A DNA stretch of 64,000 bases from the NCBI GenBank assembly GCA_020086605.1, contig JACBWW010000049.1, forward strand, positions 1,779,276 through 1,843,275, read 5' to 3'. Below are positions 27,101-38,000 of this stretch, one piece after another. The translations under genes were made by a program, and so were the position numbers. The notes under the pieces are model-generated. The model did no database searches and was not told the DNA's origin. It worked only from the letters and a program-made list of their open reading frames with translations. The stretch's first letter is position 1. Every line of letters starts with the position of its first letter. The stretch is from Lanius collurio. Taxonomy: Eukaryota; Chordata; Aves; Passeriformes; Laniidae.

Positions 27101-30100
27101 CGACAGAGATTTGAGCTGTGCAATCTTCTGTCCTGCTGTTGTCCCCCAGCTCCTGTTTCCCCTTACTTCTCCTCAGAGCAGGGTCAGCAGATGTGAATGT
27201 CAGCCCAGCATATTAAAACAAACCAAGTTTTATGGGTTGTTTAAGATCGTGTTAGTTTATGAACTGAGTGGGAGAGAGAGGAAATGTTGTTTTCTCCTGT
27301 CTCCATCATGGCAAAGGCAGAGAGAGCTCTGGTACAAAGGAACATGATCACAGTTGTTATATTAAATACTTGCACTTCTTTGCAGCTTTTATTCACATGG
27401 GTCATCCCAGAGCATGCAGGAAGAGTCCTGGCTTTTCTCAGGAATAAAGTCAGCAAAGCTTTTACCATAAGCTGAATTTTTAAAATTCAGCTTTTTACTT
27501 GGCAAAACACTTCAGCCCTTACATTGGAGGCTTTGCTAAAGTGGGGGCTGCTCTCATGCATGAGAGATAAAAAGCCAGGCTCCATTTTTTCACCAATAAG
27601 TTATGGTGAGCTATCTACTCTGGCAAGCCATATTTTACTGGTGAAGACACTGGAGCAAATCCAACCTTATGTCATTACACAAATCTGTTGTAAATGGTGC
27701 TGCACCTGCTTTACATTGGTACAACAATGTCATGCTTTGATCTACTGCAGCAGTCTAAAAACTACACTATTAAATATGCCAGCACTCACAGAACCCTAAT
27801 TGTGACTGTCATCTTACAGGTACTCTGGGATTAACTCCAAATGCACCCAATAACAACAGAGGGATCCCAGCCTGGGCCAATGTCACAGCTGTGCCAGTCA
27901 GCTTCATGCCTGAGCAGAGGAGCCCACCTGTGTCCTCTCTGAGCATCAACAGAGGTAAAACCTACAGTGTTTCTCTGCAAAGGAACACCAGACACATCAA
28001 CGCTCATCTCCCAATAACTCACTGCCATCCCCAGAAGTGTTCCAGGCAAGGCTGGATGGGCATTTGAGCAACCTGGTCTAGTGGAAGGTGTCCCTGCTCC
28101 TGGCAGGGGGGGTTGGATCAAGATGGTCCTTAAAGTCCCTTTCAGCCTAAGCTTTTTCTTTATAAATTATGGAGTATTTTTGGCTTTGAATAGACGAACC
28201 TGTAAAAATATGCTGTGAGGTGTAAGGATGAAACTATTTGGATCCTAATAGAATCTGAAGTATCTAAGCCACCCCATGAGCTGCTGTGTGCTTCCCTGAG
28301 GCTGGGGCTCTTTGCTGAGCTTAGCTTCATCTTCTCTGCAGTAGCAGAGTTACCTCCACTGTAAATGACAGATGAAAGCTCTTGCAGAGTTACTGCCGTT
28401 GTAAAGGGCAGATAAATGTTCTGCTGTAGATAAAAATCTCTGAGCGCACTTGTGGCTGATGGATCCTGTTAATTCTTGGGCCTCTGCCACAGTTCAGTGC
28501 CTATTTGAGCAAGCCAGCTGTCCATAAACACGGTGTTACTACAATAACACTGCGTGCAATTAGAGTCTTTATGTAGTGATCACACAAAGAGCTCTCAAAC
28601 TCCTTCTCAGCACAGGGAAATGCCAGCCACCACCAACCCAGCAGGAGCTGGGCAGAGTTTTGCACTGCAAGACAAGACAAGATGGAAACAGCTGCCTTCA
28701 GTGATGGGTGCAGGTGTTTGTCTCATTTGAGGCAAATTTTAAAGAACATACAACTTTCACAGAGGCCCAATCCTGCCAGGGTGTTAAATATACTGTGAGA
28801 ATAAATCCTGGATTGTATTCCTCAGTGGGATTAGTAGGCAGGATGTGTCTTTACCTGGCATCAGTTTGGTCCACTGCATTTGGCAGCTCCCCTCAAGCCA
28901 GGAATGTCTCATCCTTCCCTTAAACCCAGGTCATTGTATGAGGAGGAAGTGGCTGAGGGGCTTTTGTGAGGAGCATCTGAGAACTTTCTTAGCTACCTTA
29001 GGGCAGAAAGGGCCCTCATTCTACTATGAAGAGTCCCAAAAAGTGCTTCAAATTTTTTTTGAAAATACTATGTGACCCTCTGCTCTAGTGCTGACCTGCC
29101 TCTCATACTTGTTTGTTTTCCACGTTTCAGTGGACAATGACCCACATTTCATCATACACCTGCCCAAGAGCCAAAGGAACATCTGCTTCAATATCAACTC
29201 AGAGCCTGGGAAGATCCTAAATTTAATTTCTGATCCTGGCACTGGTAAGGGAGTAAAACTAAGTTTATTTTACAGCACAAATTTCTTCTCTCGGGTTTGG
29301 AAGATGTTCAGAGGGAGGAGGGGCATTGCCTACAGGGAGGACTGTGTGCTGGCAGGACTGGGGCCAGCAGGCTGAGGGAAGTAGTTATTTCCCTCCACAT
29401 CTGGAGTATCATGTCCAGTTTGGGCTAGACTGAATTTAGTGGTGGCCATCAAGGTGATTTTGGGGCTGGAGCAGAGGACAGAGAGGGAAAGGCTGGGACA
29501 TGTGGGTTTGGTCAAGCTTAAGAAAAGATCCATGGTGGATCTTGTTGCTGTTCTCAACCACGCAATCAGAAGGTGAAAGCTCACACATCTCCAAGGTGCA
29601 CAGCTAAGGGACAAGAGGCTACAGAAACGAGGTGTAACAGGTGAAAAAGAGTAGGAGTGAACTGCTGGGAAAAACCCTTTCACTGTGAGGATGGCCAAAC
29701 ACTGGGAAAGGAGCCAAGATCATGGAATAGCAGAGCAGTTGAGGTTGGCAAAGACCATAAAGATTATCAAGTCTAAGTTTTAATCCAGCACTCCCAACCC
29801 CACCAGGAAACCATGTCCCACTTGTGTCACAACCACAAGTTTTTTGAACATCTTCAGGGATGGTGACTCCAGCATTTCCCTGGGCAACCTGTTCAATGAC
29901 CACCCTTTCAGTGTAGAAATTTTCCCTAATATCCAATCTAAACCTCCCATGGCACAACCTGAGGCCATTTGCTCTCATCCCATGCATCCCTCACACTACA
30001 CCCAAAGGGGTTTTACTCCTACTCGCAGCAAGATCTAACAGCAATTCCCACCAGATTATTGTGCTAAGGCATTGAACAGTAGCATCAGGAGGCAATTTAA

Positions 30101-32491
30101 TAAATTATTCTTATCTCTTGGCTGGAAAAATGAAAAAAACAGGGGGTCAGAAGGGTTCCTGTTTCTTTTGATGATGTGGTGCTCCTGTTGAGATCAGAAC
30201 TCCAAGTCTCCAGGCAGTGCTCCACGACTGAGGCAATGTTTCCTTCACTGCTCTTCACAGGAGTTGTGGTCAATGGGCAGCTCGTTGGGGCCAAGAAAGC
30301 AAAGGATAAGAAACTTAACACATACTTTGGCAAAATTGGGTTTTATTTCAAAAATAAAGGCCTGAAAGTAGAGATAACCACAGAAACGATAACACTGAAA
30401 GATGGTTCGTACGCCACCACACTGACCTGGGCTGACACGGGGCACATCATTCGGAAACAGTGAGTTGATAATTTTTTTACCTGTTCCCATCTAATTCTGT
30501 TTGAGATACCCTGAGTGTTCCTGCCATGCTGTGATTCACATCATTCAGGAGAGCTTCCCCTGCAGATTAACAGCTCTCAGCCATGCTGGACACTGCAGCA
30601 CTGTTTAGGCTACAGGACCACCTCCAGAATCTCCATTCATTGTAGAAAGATCTTAAATTTTTAGTGGAAATTTGGTTGCCTAAACATGGGGATTAAGCAT
30701 CTGTTAGGCACTCTGGGTACCACTGCCAGACCTCTGGGTACCACTCCCAAGGCTCAGGGAGTTTTAATGGATCCTCTGACATATCTGCCATCCCTGTGGG
30801 ATTGTTCTGGATGCTCGAGAGCATCTCAAGGGGCTGAGAGTTTTGTGAGGGCAGGTGAACTGACCCTGCTCTTTGGTTGCTCTCTGCCAGGCTCCTCATA
30901 TCTGTGAAGAAAGAAAGCAACGTTACCATCACTGTGGGGGAGGAGATGTCCTTTATGGTTTTGCTGCACCGTGTGTGGAAGAAACACCCAGTTAATGTTG
31001 ATTTCCTGGGAATCTACATTCCTCCTGAAAACCAATTCTCTCCTGCAGCCCATGGTCTGATAGGTAAGGGCTGGGGGCTGCATAGTGGGAATGGTGGGGC
31101 ACTAGGAAGGGGTTTTGCTAGATCTTTGAGTGAATCTTACAGAACCATAAACTTGTAAAATATCCTGAGTTGGAAGGGACCCACAACAAGTCCAGCTCCT
31201 GCACAGGAAACTCCCAATAATCCCACCATGTTCCTGGAAGCATTTTCCAAATGCTCCTTAACTCTGGTTTGGTGTTGTGACCATTTCCCTGGGGAGCCTG
31301 TTCCAGTATCCAACCACCCCTGGGTGAAGAAGCTTTTCCTAATATCCAGCCTAAACATCTCCTGGCACATCTTCATGCTGTTAATTTGTTAGTGACTATG
31401 TCCTGATGGAAAAGGTGTGGAAATTAGTGAAAAAGAGAATAGAGAAAGTCCTGTAACATCCTGGAAGCCCCAGGACATTGTGGAACATCAGGGACCAGGA
31501 GATTATTCCTTATTCCTGTTGGTGAGGGTGTTTTCAAAACTGACCTGACTAGACTTGGTGACACAGAAACAACGCATTCACTGCCTGGCTAAACTGATGC
31601 AGGTTGAGAATAAAAAGACCAAAACAAACCCCTCAAACCTTTCTGAGAAGATTTCTGCACAAACATCTGTAATTCAGCTCTTGCCTAAATGACAGCCCTT
31701 TCTGGCAGTGGTATAAAACAAAAGCATGGCCTCAGTTCATAGGGAAAATCAACCTCATGAATCCTGGACCCATGCAGGGCTCCTTTTGAGGAGCAGAGGT
31801 TGTTTTCCCAATTAGTGACAGAGTGCCCTGTGATCCATGCAGGATTGGTTTGCCTGCTGGAGCTATTTTGATTTTCCAAAAGTGCCTGGCAGCAGCTGAC
31901 ATGGAACTTCAAAGGTCAGGACACACAAACAGCTTTAAACCTCTCCCTGATCAGGTCAGTTTGCGTCTGAACCAGCAGTGTCAATCCATCACCAAACACC
32001 TGGGCAAGGTCCAGAGAAACCACAAGCCATCATGGAAGTGAAGGGCAACAAGTTCACTGTTACCAGGTAGGAATCATGTGCTTCATTACTCTCTTTCTAA
32101 ATCAGTTCTGTCCTTAGTGCCTGATTTTGTCAGGTTCAAAAAGTGCCTGGAACCTCCACAGAAAGGCCCCTGAGATCACAGAAGTGTAAAATTAATTGTG
32201 TTTTGTGGTTATTTCTGCGTCCTGCTGGTGGAAGACACATCTCCCTGCTGTGGCAGAGCAGCACCAATATTGAGCAGGATGCTCAGTGTCTCCTGCTCTA
32301 CTTGCCATGTTGTGACCCTGCTTTGGGTGTCCTCTCCCTGCAGGGGCGTGCAGAAGGACTACAGGACAGACCGTGTGCTGGGCACTGACGTGCTGTGCTG
32401 GTTTGTGCATAACAGTGGCAAAGGCTTCATAGATGGCCACTACAGAGATTACCTGGTCCCCCACCTCTACAGCTTCATGAAGAAACCCTGA
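9180..32491 (+). CDS. ITIH2: Inter-alpha-trypsin inhibitor heavy chain H2 (ITIH2), complete, 21 coding exons
   Basis: Secreted plasma heavy chain that is linked to bikunin's chondroitin sulfate and transferred to hyaluronan. Coding exons: 9180-9263, 10789-10863, 15993-16028, 16748-16920, 17597-17701, 18027-18189, 18726-18833, 19547-19675, 20331-20447, 21502-21670, 23290-23415, 24404-24585, 25386-25571, 26475-26614, 26840-27012, 27820-27954, 29131-29244, 30261-30459, 30891-31063, 31955-32066, 32344-32491 (TGA). All have AG/GT borders and compatible phases, giving 948 residues against about 946 in human. Signal peptide is about 1-18; VIT domain about 66-212; von Willebrand A domain from about 308, with MIDAS D318-S320-S322 and T388; the DPHF processing site has Asp704. 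An ATG at 8973 is in frame upstream, but 9180 is preferred because it begins the signal peptide. Exons 2-3 are the least mammal-like part. CR1 fragments fill many introns. Confidence 0.96.
12649..12870 (-). repeat. CR1 LINE 3'-end fragment (ITIH2 intron 2)
   Basis: Antisense CR1 beginning at ATAGAATCATGGAATGATTT and running through the GGGAAGAATTTCTTCCTAAA block. Confidence 0.92.
13117..13270 (-). repeat. CR1 LINE fragment (ITIH2 intron 2)
   Basis: Antisense CR1 3' end with the GGTGGGAAAGGCCCTGAAAG block and the GACCAGGTTGCTCCAAGGCC block. Confidence 0.88.
13735..13893 (+). repeat. CR1 LINE 3' end (ITIH2 intron 2)
   Basis: Sense CR1 3' end: a CAAGGCCAGGTTGGATGGGG block, then a terminus of repeated TTCTATGATTCT-type words. 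Confidence 0.9.
14607..14622. repeat. (CAT)n microsatellite, short
   Basis: Five tandem CAT/ATC triplets in ITIH2 intron 2. Confidence 0.8.
15448..15893 (+). repeat. CR1 LINE 3' region (ITIH2 intron 2)
   Basis: Sense CR1 of about 450 bp from GTCCAGAGAAGGGCAAC to a CTCTATGATTCC terminus, ending only about 100 bp before ITIH2 exon 3. Confidence 0.92.
17405..17420. repeat. Poly(A) run of 16
   Basis: Uninterrupted adenines in ITIH2 intron 4. Confidence 0.9.
18250..18345 (+). repeat. CR1 3'-end fragment (ITIH2 intron 6)
   Basis: Carries the eroded GGAGGTGTCTCTGCCCACGG and GGATCCCTTACAACCCAAAC blocks of the CR1 3' end. Confidence 0.7.
18636..18695 (-). repeat. Short CR1 fragment (ITIH2 intron 6)
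   Basis: A GGTTGCTCCAAGCCCTGTCC block and CCTTGAACACGTCCAGGGAT match antisense CR1. The fragment stops about 30 bp before exon 7. Confidence 0.75.
20331..20447 (+). CDS. ITIH2: ITIH2 coding exon 9 with MIDAS metal-binding motif
   Basis: This 117-base phase-0 exon encodes the start of the von Willebrand A domain. The hydrophobic strand ILFVID leads into DVSGSM, the DxSxS metal-ion-dependent adhesion site (D318, S320, S322). The companion Thr (T388) and the SDGD loop (D423) are in exon 11 at 23290-23415. All metal ligands expected of the family appear intact. Confidence 0.95.
20674..20697. repeat. (AAATTT)n short tandem repeat
   Basis: Self-complementary hexanucleotide repeated about four times in ITIH2 intron 9. 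Confidence 0.85.
21036..21255 (+). repeat. Old, divergent CR1-type LINE 3' end
   Basis: Resembles an ancient amniote CR1 subfamily: TATATTAGGAAAAACTCTG, then a TAGACAAACATTAGCTGGGG block and a CAGGTGTATTTGAATTTT stretch. Much more diverged than the other copies in the window. Confidence 0.5.
22090..22372 (+). repeat. CR1 LINE fragment (ITIH2 intron 10)
   Basis: Sense CR1 with the GACCAGGGCAGTGACCCTCC block, the GTCAGTTTTGGGCCCC block and a shortened 3' end. The part between GAAGGACATGGTTTGG and GTGGTTGGACTCGAT lacks the usual internal sequence, so the copy has an internal deletion. Confidence 0.88.
23700..23803 (+). repeat. CR1 3' end (ITIH2 intron 11)
   Basis: GGAACTGGATGATCTTTAAA followed by the ATTCTATGATTCTGTGATTC terminus. 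Confidence 0.9.
28028..28152 (+). repeat. CR1 3' end (ITIH2 intron 16)
   Basis: A GAGCAACCTGGTCTAGTGGA block and CTTAAAGTCCCTTTCAGCCT mark a sense CR1 3' end. Confidence 0.9.
28344..28423. repeat. Imperfect 40-bp tandem duplication
   Basis: Two adjacent copies with a 40-bp period, each starting GCAGAGTTAC and holding a TGTAAA..GGCAGAT..AA pattern, in ITIH2 intron 16. Confidence 0.6.
29131..29244 (+). CDS. ITIH2: ITIH2 coding exon 17 with DPHF cleavage and chondroitin-linkage site
   Basis: The exon opens with VDNDPHFII. In heavy chains H1-H3 the precursor is cut between Asp and Pro of DPHF, and the new C-terminal Asp is ester-linked to chondroitin sulfate. Here the Asp is residue 704, close to the human position. 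Its presence says this bird protein should be processed and coupled like its mammalian counterpart. Confidence 0.93.
29336..29700 (+). repeat. CR1 fragment (ITIH2 intron 17), sense
   Basis: Resembles sense CR1: GGACTGTGTGCTGGCAGGAC, TGGAGTATCATGTCCAGTTT, and an end near CACTGTGAGGATGGCCAAAC. It is followed within about 25 bp by an antisense CR1, so two copies face each other. Confidence 0.8.
29723..30010 (-). repeat. CR1 fragment (ITIH2 intron 17), antisense
   Basis: Antisense CR1 from ATCATGGAATAGCAGAGCAG to the CCTAATATCCAATCTAAACC block and beyond. Confidence 0.9.
31137..31382 (-). repeat. CR1 fragment (ITIH2 intron 19)
   Basis: Antisense CR1: GAGTTGGAAGGGACCCACAA, then GGGGAGCCTGTTCCAGTATC and TTCCTAATATCCAGCCTAAA. 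Confidence 0.92.
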
Positions 32492-32666
32492 ATGCTCCTC
32501 TTCAGTACAAAAAATTCCTATCTGCTCCTTCATGCCCAGACAACTCCTCTGAGCAGCAGTCAGCCTGTCACACCAGGGCGACTGGAGGCGACCCCACCAC
32601 TGTTTGCTTTGTTTATCAGTGTTTCAGACATGTAAACTCCCTTTTCTGCTAAGAAATGAAATCTGT

Positions 32667-32672
32667 AATAAA
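32667..32672 (+). terminator. ITIH2 poly(A) signal AATAAA
   Basis: Canonical AATAAA 176 bases after the ITIH2 stop codon, followed by a GT-rich stretch (GGGTTGGAGGAGGTGTCTT) that fits a downstream element. It gives a 3' UTR of about 200 bases. Confidence 0.88.
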
Positions 32673-32699
32673 GTGACATTCTGGGTTGGAGGAGGTGTC

Positions 32700-34225
32700 T
32701 TCCTTTTACCAAGTTTGATTTAAAGGGCTGTAAACTCCATGAAAAACTTCTACTATTTTCTAATACCCATTTCATATTAGAGGTGTAACAACATTGTGGC
32801 TCCTGCTGTGCTTAACACAAATGATCAGGTTTAATACATATTTAATACTTACACCTTTGTGTTTTCAGACTGTAAGTTCATACAATGTTGGACTGGGCAA
32901 AAGAAAGGATGTTCACTAAACAAAGGAAATTTAACAGAAAAGGAACATGGGTCTGGAATGAGAATCATGAGCAGTCTCCAGTATTTAAAGATGGATTAAC
33001 CAGTGGTGAGGAGAGTTCTTGAAATAAAATAGATGCTGTCATATTGCCAGGAAATTAATTAAATGAGCCTCAGGCAGCCCAATTTTGGTGAAAATTTCAT
33101 CATCAGAATGGACTTCATGCAGATACAAACCCGGGAAAACAGGAAACATACAGACTATATAGAAATAACCATCAGTATGAAATGTTTTCCTTCCAGGGGG
33201 TTTAGCTCCCAAAAGATCACTTAACTTTTCAGGAGCATTCAGCAATAAGCGAGATAGTGGTGAAACAAATTTATCTGTGTGGGTACCAAAAGCTGGATTT
33301 AAAACTCTACTTTTTGAACACCTTATTAAAACCATTGGCCATATCCTTTTCAGCAGTCCTAATGTAGGAAAGGAACTCAAGGAGTCTCCTTGCTCTTCTC
33401 AACTTTGGTTTCCTTCACTCATGCACTAAAAGCTGATACAGGATCTTTCCTGCAGCTGTGTCAAGAGTGAGAGGATCAATGTGGTTTTGAAAGAGAGTAA
33501 TTTCAAAGTTACTCTCTGAAGTGTCAGCAACTTCCTACAAATCATTTATTGCTTCTTTGAACTCACCCATCAGTTCTGGCCTCCACAGCATCCTGCAGCA
33601 GCCTCTTCCCTAGTTCAGCCAAGAAGTGAGTTACCATTCTCTGGTCTTCTCTACACAACTTATAACTTGTCTGCTATACTCACTCTAATTTGTCAGACAT
33701 AATTATTTTCAATGATACAGAAAAAGTGTTGGTCTGTAATTTGCCCTCATTACCCTCCTACAAACCCCCACTCCCTCAGTACCCTCAGTACCTGAGAAAG
33801 GGCAGAGTGGTTTACACAGCCCAGGTTGCCCAGAATTTACAGACAAGTGTGTTTTCTGCCCACAGTTCTCATAACTCTCAACTCCTTATGCTTGAAAAGA
33901 CAGATGATGTCCTGTGTGAGGTTGTTCCAGGCTACCTCAGACAGCAGCTGTCTCATTAAACCTCTGCAGGCTTCCAGTTTTGTGCAGGTTTTCCCTGGAA
34001 ATCACAAATCAACAAGACCTTTCAAGGCAAGGAAAGGGAAAAGTTTCCAGAGACACACAACCTTCAGGTGATGGGTTTTACTTTGCCCAGGACAACCTGC
34101 ATATTTTTTTTTACCCAAATAACATAGTTCACCAACCCAGAACTCCACTGTGCTCTTTGGATTTAAATCAACAGCTGCCTCACACATTGGAAAGACTGGT
34201 AAGAAACACACTGGTCTAAGAAAAG
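32700..34225. other. ITIH2-KIN intergenic (tail-to-tail) region
   Basis: About 1.5 kb between the converging genes ITIH2 and KIN. No CR1 was recognised. The only notable content is the minus-strand ORF at 33039-33380, described separately. Confidence 0.6.
33039..33380 (-). pseudogene. Unrecognised 113-codon ORF, possible decayed retrocopy
   Basis: A minus-strand ORF of 113 residues whose composition looks protein-like: balanced hydrophobic and charged residues, aromatic-rich middle, not repeat-like. Upstream on the same strand (about 33400-33650) further protein-like stretches occur in shifting frames with stops between them. That pattern suggests a broken copy of a longer coding sequence. 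I did not recognise the family. No splice sites or poly(A) tail were seen. A chance ORF remains possible. Confidence 0.3.
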
Positions 34226-34229
34226 TTTG

Positions 34230-34235
34230 TTTATT
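34230..34235 (-). terminator. Candidate KIN poly(A) signal
   Basis: TTTATT on the plus strand reads AATAAA on the minus strand, about 855 bases beyond the KIN stop. It is the first clear hexamer in a sensible place, so I take it as the likely 3' end. Confidence 0.45.
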
Positions 34236-35090
34236 CCTGAAGTGCCTTAGAAATTAAACATTGTACAAAATGTTCCACTTTTAAAAAAATAGAACAACTA
34301 ATGCTACATCGTTTAGCACGAGTAACCTTACTTATGTAGCAGAGCAACAATGGAAGAAAGGAAAAAGCTTTGGAAAACCAGAAGAGCAACCCCCAACTCT
34401 TATCTGCACACGCTTCAGCTGGCATCCCAAGACACTCCACACCAACATCCATGGAGCAGCTCCATATGGAGTCCATAAGAAGATAAGCTGCATTATCAGT
34501 ATTATCAGGAGCCCTGACAAATCTGCTGGAGGAGCAATGACTTGCATTTTGCTGCCACCAATGTGCTGATCAATAACCAACTGGTGATGGCACTTAATAA
34601 ACCAGACCATTCTTACAGCATTCAAAAATAATCCCTTGCAGCACTGATACCTTCCTAGTATTCCCTTAATCCCTCATCCCTCCAGCCAGAACTCCATTTT
34701 GGCTGTGGATTGAGGAGTGCATTGTTGAAACTCCACTGGCTCCAACACACACTGCCTGCCTGGAGGTAACTCTCTCTTCAGGACCTGTCCACATACTCCA
34801 GTTTGCAGCTCTCTGCTACATTTTCCAAAAAGAAATCAAAGCAAACATTATAATTTTGACATAAAATCAGATGAAAAATTTCCACGGATAATATTTTCAT
34901 AAACATTTTATGTAACAAATCGATATCTATCTTTAAATAAATCAAGTTTGCTGTTGTTAATGTCTATATACATTATAAATACATACATACACAATTAAAA
35001 CCCTGACATGGTAGAGTCTTGTGTCTGCCTGAAAGATGTCAGAAAGAAGGTTTTGAGAATCAAAATCTTCTCTGATCCATGATTTAGCAC

Positions 35091-38000
35091 TCAGGCGAGT
35101 TTGGAAACATCTTCATACTGGATGTCTTCGACTCTGCGCCCTTTTAAAGGTCCCTGGAAAATGACAGAAAAAAATAAGATGAGAACATAAAATTGTTTGT
35201 TTCTTGAATTACCAACAGGGAGTTTATAGAAGGAGAGATAAAGGGGATTTATTTATGACACAATGTTTCCTGTTTCATTATTGACAACCTGACTAGAGAA
35301 TGTGACAGGGCCTCAACACTGTCTCAGAAATCCTTTCCCTTTCAGGATGCTTTTAGCACCAAAGTTCCTCCTGCCATCAGGGCATTTGCAGTCTCTTCCC
35401 AAATTCTCCAGGGCTGGGTTTCTGCAGCCCTTCTTTGAATGGGATCTAAGAGGGTCTCCCTCTTGCAAGCTGTGTTTAAGAAGTTTGACTTTGAGCCAAT
35501 ATCCTCTGTGCTTTATCAATGAGTTTAAAAATTGGTTTTGCAGAGGAGAACAAGGAAAGAGCTGCATAGACATGGTTGCATGGACTGATAACTGTTAACC
35601 ATAACCAAGACAACAAATACGCACATAAAGCCTCCATTCAGTCTGGAAAAAGCAGGAGAAAATTCACATCCTTACAAATTTTACTTTTTTTACCTTCCCA
35701 CAAAACAGTACTGCAACAGCTATGTTCAAAATAAAACACACAAAATACTTTCCAAGTCTCTTTCAAGTTCAAAACTTGCTAAATTCAGTACCTTTTTGAA
35801 GGCAAACAGTGGAGAATTAGTCTGTGATGGGAGAATATGTGTTTCCTACTGATTGGGAATAGGTGTGGGGTGTCCACAGAATTTTGTACACCACAAATCC
35901 CACCTGTAAGGCAGGATTAAGGATAACATGGCTCTTTGTGAAAGCTCTCCATGTACAGATGGAAAGCTCTCTGCAAACAAGACCTTGCAGTGTTTGATAC
36001 TTACAGAGTCGATGGTTATTGTCACTGAGAACCTCTTCTCATTGATGGATTCCAAGATGCCTTCATTTCCCCTGTACCCACCATTTAACACCATCACTTT
36101 CTTGCCTGAAATAAAAATAGGAAAAGAATTACACAACAAGGTTCCAAACTGCTGCTAAAAAAGTTTGTCTCCATCTTTCTCATAAACCTCCTTTAAGTGT
36201 TTGAAGGTGCCCTAAGGTCTCCAGGGCACCATCCCCTTTCCAGGCTGAACAACCCCAACTCTCAGTCTGTCTTCTCAGGAGAGGCTGTGGTACCCTCAAA
36301 TGGATGAATTTACAAGAACTGAAACGTAAGTTTTGCAGTGGCAGAAGCTGAAAACAGAAGAAAACAAAGAAAACAGCTCTACCTGGTGCTGGTATTACAG
36401 TTTCTAGGTGTGTCTGATCAAGCTTCAGTTTGTCCCCAGAGTCAATCACCTTCACAACTGCTGTGTATTTGTCAATCACTTCCTGTTGTGAAAGGCAGAG
36501 GCCAATCAAAAAAACCGAACATTTTTCCCAAAATTTACATTTCAAAGTTAACAAACTTTGGCATTGTGACTCTGTAATTTTACGTTTTCAAAAGCAGCAA
36601 AAGGCAAAGGGTCCAGCCTGGAGATTCTGTGTGCAAATGAGATCCTGCATCTTAAATATCTGTGCAGAATTGACTAGTGTCAGATTAAAATCCAACAGCA
36701 CCGTTCTTGGCTGCATCCCATGGACACAGTGACTGTTCTCCAAGATGGATGTTTAAATAGGAACAAAATCGTGCTTAAGAAAGGACCACTAAAAAAATGA
36801 CATTAAACTAATCCAGAGGTTCCCTCCCTGCCCAGAATAAGTCCCAATAAAGGTGAGGTGACATTTCAGCCCCCAAGAGTGTTGTCTTAAGGCAGAACAA
36901 CCTGCACAATGAAACAAATGTTCCTAAGTCATCTAATTCCAGAAAAGCCAAACCAATGGCATGTGTTCCCCATGGCCCATCCTACCTTAACAACTGCCTT
37001 CTTCTTGTGGTACTTCTCTCCAAGCTTTTTGGTTACAATTTTTACAATGATTTCCTGGGAGATTTGAAAGGAGAGAAAAAATAAAGGCCCAAAATGTGCA
37101 AACAGCTCTACAATCAATAGTACAGCACAGTGCAGGAAGCAACAATAGTAAAGATGTGGCTTTCAGGAAATTGTGTATATTGTCAAATTATTGTCTCAAA
37201 GTAGCACCTCTCAAGACTTTCTAGGGTTTCTTTGACAAATACAGTTACACTTGAATTCACGATCTAATGTGACAGCCCTCAACGGGTAAAGAGCAAGAAA
37301 GGGAAAATAAATGTGAATTTAGTTTGGAATCTGCTTTTGGATCTTTACACCAATCAATAGTGGCTTTAGAAATGCAGGATTTTCTATATTTATAGTAATA
37401 ATAGTAATAATAATAATAATAACAACAACAACAATAACAACAACAATAATAATAGTAGTAGTAGTAGTAGTCACTTACAGGCTGTAACCAGTAGTCTCTT
37501 CGAGATGTTCTTTTCTTCTCCTCTTCAAGCTACAGAACAACAAATAATCACCATTTACTTCCTCCTTCCACTGAGGCTTTCCCAGGCCTTTGAAAAGCTG
37601 AACCAATTCCCCAGCCCCATGTCATGTGGGGAACAAAAAAATCCCAAAACCCTAAACAGGGGTAAGTCATTATGGTCTTGCCTCATAAAAATCAATTTGA
37701 TGAATCCAGGAACTCATGGTAAAATGATGGTGACTAGTTTGTTTTTTTTTTTGGTAAGTATTTCTAGGTATTTTCTTCCCTTGCAAAATCTGTATTCCTT
37801 TACTTCCAACATCTCAGTCATCTGAGGAATAGTCAGAGCTAAGCACCCAGTTTTATGAGGAAATGAAACCAATTTTATGGGGAAATGAAATTATTTTGCC
37901 TGGTAAGATGTGAAAGTTTGAATTCCATATGAACTGAAAGTCTGAGGCCACTTCAAAGGTACCCCCTGGTGAAGTGGACATTGTCACAGGCACAGGGGCA

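Noticed and set aside
30711..30750. 21-bp tandem repeat (CTCTGGGTACCACT) in ITIH2 intron 18
   Set aside because: Two short copies within intron; no sign of function.
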